A DNA stretch of 64,000 nucleotides from Nephrocerus scutellatus (taxonomy: Eukaryota; Arthropoda; Insecta; Diptera; Pipunculidae), in contig OX352765.1 in the NCBI GenBank assembly GCA_947095585.1, positions 27,682,254 through 27,746,253 on the forward strand, given 5' to 3'. The notes beneath the pieces were generated by a model. That model had not been told where the DNA came from. It was given only the letters and a program-made list of their open reading frames with translations, and searched no databases. A program made the translations under genes and the position numbers. Within the stretch, counting starts at the first letter, position 1; every line of letters begins with the position of its first letter. This document shows positions 58,522 to 64,000 of the stretch, piece after piece.

Positions 58522-61220
58522 AATGAAATAAATTCTTTTAAATTAAGAGGTTTGTTTTTATTATATAATTGTTTGATTTACGTAAATTGCATTAAACATT
58601 GACCGTTTATTTGTCATTTTTTCACATGTGGAGCACACTTTGTAATGGAGTCGTGTCCGAAAGAGCAACGCAAAACGAGCGAACATTTTGTTGCTAAAAT
58701 AATCCGCCATACGAGCGGATGAGAATTGGATTTGGAGAGATAGACGAGAACAAAATAGAACAAATCGCAACAGTCCAGTCCAAAGTGAATTTTGTTGTAG
58801 TTAATTTTGTAAGTTAAGATACGAGGTCTTTGGAGCCATAAATTTTTTTATGTGCGTCACTTTTTCACGTTTTTTCGGGAAAGTAACATAAAAAAATTTC
58901 GGGGAAAAAAAATTAAAAAAAATAAGCTTCGGCTTCGCCTGACGTTTGCGAGTTTAGCCATACGATTTCAATGCTTCCTATCACAATGTCGCTTCGGCTT
59001 CAACATTTCGTTTGGCAATCGTAAAGAAAAGCGTAATGCTACGTAACGAAGCACAAACGGAAGCTCTAGTTCAAAAGTGCTGAACATTTGCTTTGCCTGA
59101 CAGCTCAACAGTTGTAAAAAAAACCACACAAACAAAATTATTTTGTGCGGGAAAATTAGTTATATGAAAAAAGTCATTCAAAGCAAATACAAAGCAAATT
59201 CAAAACGGTTACTCGTAACGCAACGAAGCCGAAGCTAAACGTGTTTGTGTTTCAGGCATAACATTGCTATGGTGTGGCTTCTGCTCTCATCAGGACATTA
59301 ATGATAGTAATGTGGCTTTCGTTAGATGGAAAAAATTATTCCGAGTGCAAAAAATTTGCACTGAATGTCACAAAATTGCACTCGTTTTGTTCGTTTGATT
59401 TAATAAATAAATAGTAATAATAACAATACTTTTATTTTTACTTTGTATTTTTTGGTTGTAATCGTCAAATTATGTATTTGAGTTAGGAGCTATTCACAGT
59501 ATAATAAATAAACTATTTCAGATGCAGATCCTTTATATTACAGAGGACCGAACATAGAGTAGGAAGCTGCCAGAAGAAGCTTTTAATATTACGCTCATAC
59601 GGAGCAAGTGTCACATTGCCTCTTTTTTGGTTTGCAGAGTCGATTGAATTCTTAGATCCGCCATCAATTGATGTTTCGCAGATGATAAACAAAAAGCGAT
59701 ACGCTTTTCTTTTCTTGGTTTCAATAATTTATAGCTTTAATTTGCGAATTAATTGCTCAATAAAATACACCGACTACTTCTGCAAATGAAGAATTGACAG
59801 GAGTAAATCAAAGCCTCCAATAAAATAGTTCATACGTAAAGCAAATTACTCAGAGAGGATTTTTCGATTTCGACTTCATAGACGATGATGGCATATAAAT
59901 GAAATTTTTAGAGAATATATTTTCTGATTTGAGTTAAAAGTTTCTCTTTGTTTGCACCATCATGAGAAACTTTTCATTTTGACAGCTTCCCTGGGATTTG
60001 AGTAAGCAAAAACTAAGATAAAATTGCACATTTGCCTTCATAAACTTCATAAATTATGTCTTTCCATTTGCACAAATCGTTCCTGAAATAATAAACACGG
60101 GTCAAAGTCACAAGGTGAAACGCCAAATCAAAACCATATTTGACATTTGTAGTATGCAGAAAATTTTCTTTGTCATCTTGCTGAGTAAACGAAACCTTAC
60201 CCGTCGATTGCCGACGGGTAACAAAAATACAATGTCATTTACAAAACTTTGCAATTTGAACACAAAATCAAACCGTACAGTTTGCAAATTGAACGTCAAA
60301 CTAAAACCACGAGAGAGAATCTTACCTATACCCACCAATTGGAAAGAGAAAATAGTTAACGATCGTTATGAGAGTCTTTTATTGCTCTTCCCAAGTTATA
60401 CAAAACATAATTAATTATTAATTATGAGCCACCAAACCAATTTTACTTCAATGCGCACAGCACGTCCACTTTTTTAACATTTCTTCCAACAGAGATATTT
60501 TTCTTAAAGAAATGACTCACTGACAATAAGCCAAATTTTCCAAAGCCAAACAATCAATCAGCATCTTTACATTAAAAAAAAACCTAAAGTAAAACAATTT
60601 TACAAACAAAAAATCGAAGGGGGCTTTTTGTCAGTTTTTTTATTGTTCTTCGTTCCTTCTTTCTTAAAAAAAAACTATAAACTACAGTCTTGACAAATAA
60701 TTTTTAGCTGTTTTTGGGTATTATTAGTTTCTAATTAATAATAATAATATAAATAATATATTATTTTTACAACCACATTTTTAACTCTAGGTTAATTTCG
60801 AATGTAATCTGGATAATTGCGGGAGGGTGAATGGGGTGTGGGAGGGATGCACAGTGAAATTTCGAGAACATTTCTATGAGACCAAAACTTTTAAATTAGC
60901 ATTTAATATACAAAAATTAAAATAAATTAGAGCTATCATGTATATAATTAATATAATTTATGAAGTGAAAAGTTAAATTGTCTCGATTTTTTCGTTTTTC
61001 ATCTAATCAACATAATCCAATTCTTACAAAGTCATTATGTCATTATAGTTTCTGTTTTTAAATTAAAGTCTTTTGCGTAAATATAATTTATTTTATAATT
61101 TAATATATAATGTAATTATTTTTTTCAAAATTTTACTTTATAATTTAAAATATTATAAAGTAAATGAAAAAATCAAAGAAAAGAAAAACTTTCCGCTTGG
61201 TCTACGAAAATAATATCATT
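58522..61220. other. Gene-free stretch to the TMEM134-like gene
   Basis: AT-rich with short A and T runs and no supported gene. A perfect 8-bp stem palindrome, ACCCGTCG-ATTGC-CGACGGGT, lies near 60199-60219. The part just left of 61221 is the probable 3' UTR of the TMEM134-like gene. The frame 60115-60414 lacks any recognisable domain. Confidence 0.4.
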
Positions 61221-61572
61221 TTATGTAAACAGCGGCAAATGATAGAAGTCAAACCCCCGATAGCCTTTGGCCGCCAGCCAAATGTACACCACATGATAAG
61301 CTCCAGGAATAAAGCAAATTAGTCCGGCTACAAAAAAGACAACACCTTGCGAGGTGTTCGCTGGATCGGCCACCGCAAAGGTTCCCATCACAAAGAGGCC
61401 GGTACCAACGAGCAGGAGTGTCACCGCTGCGAGAACAGTCCGCCAATTCTCACGGACCTTTGGATGCCGCCAGCAATATGTGTTGGTTTCGTCTGTTGGT
61501 AGATTGCCATATTCCTGAATCAGGGAGTCACTGTCGCGAGATGTTGTGTCTTCCGAGTATTTGTTGTAATTT
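61221..61572 (-). CDS. Transmembrane protein 134 homologue, last coding exon
   Basis: The exon opens after a TGTTTATATTACAG acceptor at 61573 and reads through to a stop at 61221. It gives about 117 residues. A polar, acidic lead-in (YNKYSEDTTSRDSDSL) precedes WRHPKVRENWRTVL. Two hydrophobic helices follow (TLLLVGTGLFVMGTFAV and VVFFVAGLICFIPGAYHVVY). The tail KGYRGFDFYHLPLF is the family signature of TMEM134 (compare the related TMEM230). The protein is a small two-pass membrane protein of poorly known role. The exon begins one base into a codon, so an upstream coding exon must exist. I could not find it in the repeat-rich DNA to the right. Confidence 0.85.
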
Positions 61573-62169
61573 CTGTAATATAAACAAATAAGAGTTTAAA
61601 ATTTTGTAGATGAAAAAATTATGTAAAATGTAACGCATCCAACGCATCTCGTTTACACGAGCAAATATTCAAGAAGCATTTTAGCAGTAATGCAGATTCC
61701 ATGTTAGTGTCGACATTGTATCAGGCCAGACATCTCGGGTAGTGAGTCTGTATACTATTGGACCACCTTTCGCCATAATAACCTACAAAACAGTATTCCA
61801 TGACCATTTTGTTAGATATGGCACGTTTCAGGGATTGAGTTAAGTAAAGGAGATCCAGAAAATCACCTGCCAACCTTTACAATTTTCACATTTTCTGCCG
61901 TAAGTAAAAAAAAATCACGAAGACCACCTTACTCCTTTGATGGTAAATTAAAGGCAATCGAGTCCTAACCGGATTTTCAAAAGTTCTGTCGATGTAGAGA
62001 AATGCATAAAGGTTATTTTTTGGGGATAAATTATAGGCAATCGAGTCTTAGCCGATATTACTGAAAGCTTACTCAATTCTGTCCAGAAATGCGCAAATAA
62101 CTTTTTCCTTGAAGTTATATGTGTTTTCTATCTTCTTAACCAGATGATGGAGTACCCCTTCTGTGGAAT
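61573..62169. other. Intron or upstream region of the TMEM134-like gene
   Basis: No upstream exon was recognised and no repeats are clear. AGGCAATCGAGTC(T/C)(T/A) recurs near 61952 and 62037. Confidence 0.4.
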
Positions 62170-62268
62170 CTGACACAATCTACCGTAGATTGGTTTTTTG
62201 GAATAAACGAACAACTTGACAGCCAAAAAAGCACTCTACGGCAGATTTTTTTTTAAAAAAAACTCATT
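62170..62268 (-). mobile_element. Family A miniature element, right-end fragment
   Basis: AATCTACCGTAGATTGGTTT, ACGAACAACTTGACAGCCAA and CACTCTACGGCAGATTTTTT match the end of the copy at 62801. The left part is missing. Confidence 0.75.
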
Positions 62269-62800
62269 AGTCACAATTGTTTTCAGACGAAAAGAAGTCG
62301 TATTTATATGTCTATAGGATCTGGACATTTCACTAGGCGTGTTTCCTGGTTTAAAGATAAAGATCACATCGATCTTCCAGCAGAGACGCAGTAATATCTA
62401 GTCCCAAATAAATCAATAGCAAAGGGCAATATTATATAGAGTCCTGTTTGTGGTATACGATATAAACTGGCGTCTAGTTGGTATTATTTGATTTAACGTC
62501 AATTACCCTCCCTTGAAGCGTACGCTAATTAGGAACAAAAACCGACCTTATAACACTACAGCCCATCGACCCACCTTTGTCTTAACAAAGCTATTTAACT
62601 CAGCTACCCCGAAAACTATGGATTTGACACTAATATCAATATCGACCCTGCCACCAAAAAATACGCTCTAAAGTCTAAATACCACCATACAACACCACAC
62701 CGGACGACCCACCTCTATTATAGCTATCTAGTATCTATGGTGCGACGCAGACGGTGCGGACAGCGCAGAGCATATGCTGTGCAATCTTCACAAATTTTTG
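62269..62800. other. Gene-free stretch with a CTATAGTTTTC-type fragment
   Basis: CTCAGCTACCCCGAAAACTA TGGATTT near 62598 is another single copy of the dispersed segment amplified at 23.9-24.2 kb. Nothing else was seen. Confidence 0.45.
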
Positions 62801-63083
62801 ACATTAATGTCGTGTTTTTTTTTGTTTTAGCAATCTCCGGTCGATCGTAGATTTTTTCTCGAAAAAACGAACACGAAAGCCGAGAATCTTTTGTTTACAT
62901 TGTTTTGTTGCATGTGTTGTTGTTGCAGTTAATGAGAAGAGGGGTAAATCTCCCAAAATATCAAGATCTGTTTGAGGGGAAATCCAACAATCTACCGTAG
63001 ATTGGTTTTTTGGAATAAACGAACAACTTGACAGCCAAAAAATCAATCTACGGCAGATTTAAAAAAAAAAACATGACATAAAT
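62801..63083 (-). mobile_element. Family A miniature element, full-length copy
   Basis: It begins ACATTAATGTCGTGTTTTTT and ends AAAAAAAACATGACATAAAT, imperfect terminal inverted repeats. It contains TCGAAAAAACGAACACGAAA, TGTTGTTGTTGCAGTTAATG, GGTAAATCTCCCAAAATATC and ACAACTTGACAGCCAAAAAA. It is the least decayed copy of this family in the window. Confidence 0.85.
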
Positions 63084-63289
63084 CTTGATGCTACAGCTAA
63101 CAAACCACTCACGTTTTGGCGGTTTCACAAAGAGGTCTGTCATATGTATATGTCAAAACTCACTTTGACTTACAGAATAAAAAGCAGCTTTAAAGGTACT
63201 CTCGAGGACAAATGTCACATTGTTGTTTATGTCTCTGTTAAAATTTCTGAACCACTGATTTGGTATGCCGTCCAACATCAAAACGGAGC
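63084..63289. other. Probable N-terminal and terminal region of the mariner element
   Basis: This lies between the family A element and the readable mariner transposase. It probably contains the left terminal repeat and N-terminus, but I could not place either. Confidence 0.4.
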
Positions 63290-64000
63290 AATATTCTACT
63301 CTGGGGGAGTCTACTCCTTCGTTTACTACAATAAAATATTGGGTCGCAGAGTTTAACCGAGGCCGTAAGAGTTGCCAAGACGAACATCTCAGTGGTCGAC
63401 CAAATTAGGTGAGTACACCAGAAATTGTGAAAAAATCCAACAATTGGTTTGGGACGACCGTCGACTGAACATGCGTGAGCTAGCAAATATGGCAGGCATT
63501 TCAAAAAGTGCTGTGCATTTGGACTGATAATTTTAACATAGGAATGCTGGGCGAAAGATGGGTGCCGCGATTATTCTCAATGGAACAAAAGCAGGGTCAT
63601 GAGGATGTTTCAATCGAGTATTTGGCGAAGTTTTACAACAATAAAGCCGAGCTTTTGCGTCGATTCATAACCATGGATGAAACATTAGTCCATCACTTTA
63701 CACCAGAGATGAAGAAACAGTCAAAACAAGAGACTGAAATAGAAGAATCGGCTCCAAAGGAGGCGAAGACAGTTTCATCTGCTGGCAAGATTTTTGGGAT
63801 GCGCGTGCGTTAGTTTTAATTGGTTATCTTAAGGCAGGAAAAACAATCCACGGCGTGTATTATGCGTACTTATTGCAGCGTTTGAAAAATGAAATCAGGA
63901 AAAAACGGCCGCATTTGGCGAAGAAAAAAGTTTTGCTTGATCAAGAAAATGCACCAGTTCACACATCCGTTATCGTGATGGCGAAAATCAAAGAGTAAAA
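63290..64000 (+). mobile_element. Mariner transposase relic, truncated by the window end
   Basis: Pieces in order are LGESTPSFTTIKYWVAEFNR near 63303, SCQDEHLSGRPN (then a stop), DDRRLNMRELANMAGISKSA near 63450 and RWVPRLFSMEQKQ. Then come LLRRFITMDETLVHHFTPEM near 63655, SAPKEAKTVSSAGK and KGKTI-like KAGKTIHGVYYAYLLQRLK. It ends near RPHLAKKKVLLDQENAPVHTS. This is the mariner DD34D order. The first catalytic Asp (MDET) is present. The second, normally in HQDNAP, reads DQENAP, so Asp is replaced by Glu. At least two frameshifts and one stop are present, so the copy is dead. Confidence 0.9.

Noticed and set aside
60115..60414. A 99-codon plus-strand frame near 60.1-60.4 kb
   Set aside because: It has no recognised domain, composition follows the AT-rich background, and no splice or neighbour context supports it. 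I leave it open but unannotated.

Overview
The window is nuclear DNA of a higher dipteran fly, and a tephritid-like fly is the best guess. It is AT-rich. Its genes have short phase-conserved introns with GT-AG borders and are separated by kilobases of decayed transposons. Every recognisable protein is closest in my memory to a Drosophila protein. The species call is inference: nothing in the window is diagnostic at species level.

Eight protein-coding loci can be supported. From left to right: the 5' part of trailer hitch/LSM14 (minus, 1012-4658, two exons visible); sticky/citron kinase (minus, 11977-21922, five exons, 1842 codons plus stop); a ZAD-C2H2 zinc-finger gene (minus, 25791-27191); dalao/BAP111, the SMARCE1-type HMG subunit of SWI/SNF (minus, 29322-31322); dre4/Spt16, the large FACT subunit (plus, 34796-39174, ten exons, 1121 codons plus stop); enolase-phosphatase E1 (minus, 44182-45105, four exons, 248 codons plus stop); an unrecognised 428-residue acidic protein (minus, 49490-50866, two exons); and the last exon of a TMEM134-like membrane protein (minus, 61221-61572). 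The exon joins given here were read by eye from splice sites, and they keep the frame throughout each model. Trailer hitch and sticky lie close together in Drosophila as I recall, so that part looks like retained gene order. Dalao and Spt16 are divergently oriented, 3.5 kb apart, and both act on chromatin, but nothing in the sequence proves co-regulation.

The rest is a layered transposon landscape. It holds at least six decayed LINE segments from several families (jockey/CR1-like and RNase H-bearing types), a solo LTR with a TATA box, a Gypsy-type integrase relic, a decayed mariner at the right edge, and an internally deleted Tc1/mariner-type relic. It also holds several miniature inverted-repeat families: one with at least seven copies, one copy with a clean 8-bp target duplication, and two with long fold-back arms. 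A tRNA-derived SINE with intact A and B boxes and an (ATT)n tail is present in at least four copies, two of them with clear target-site duplications. Several insertions are nested (SINE in LINE, SINE in fold-back element, satellite-bearing element in LINE), which gives a relative insertion order.

I found no CRISPR array, rRNA, ordinary tRNA gene, or coherent new multi-gene system. The strongest candidates for something undescribed are the SINE family and the unnamed acidic gene at 49.5-50.9 kb.
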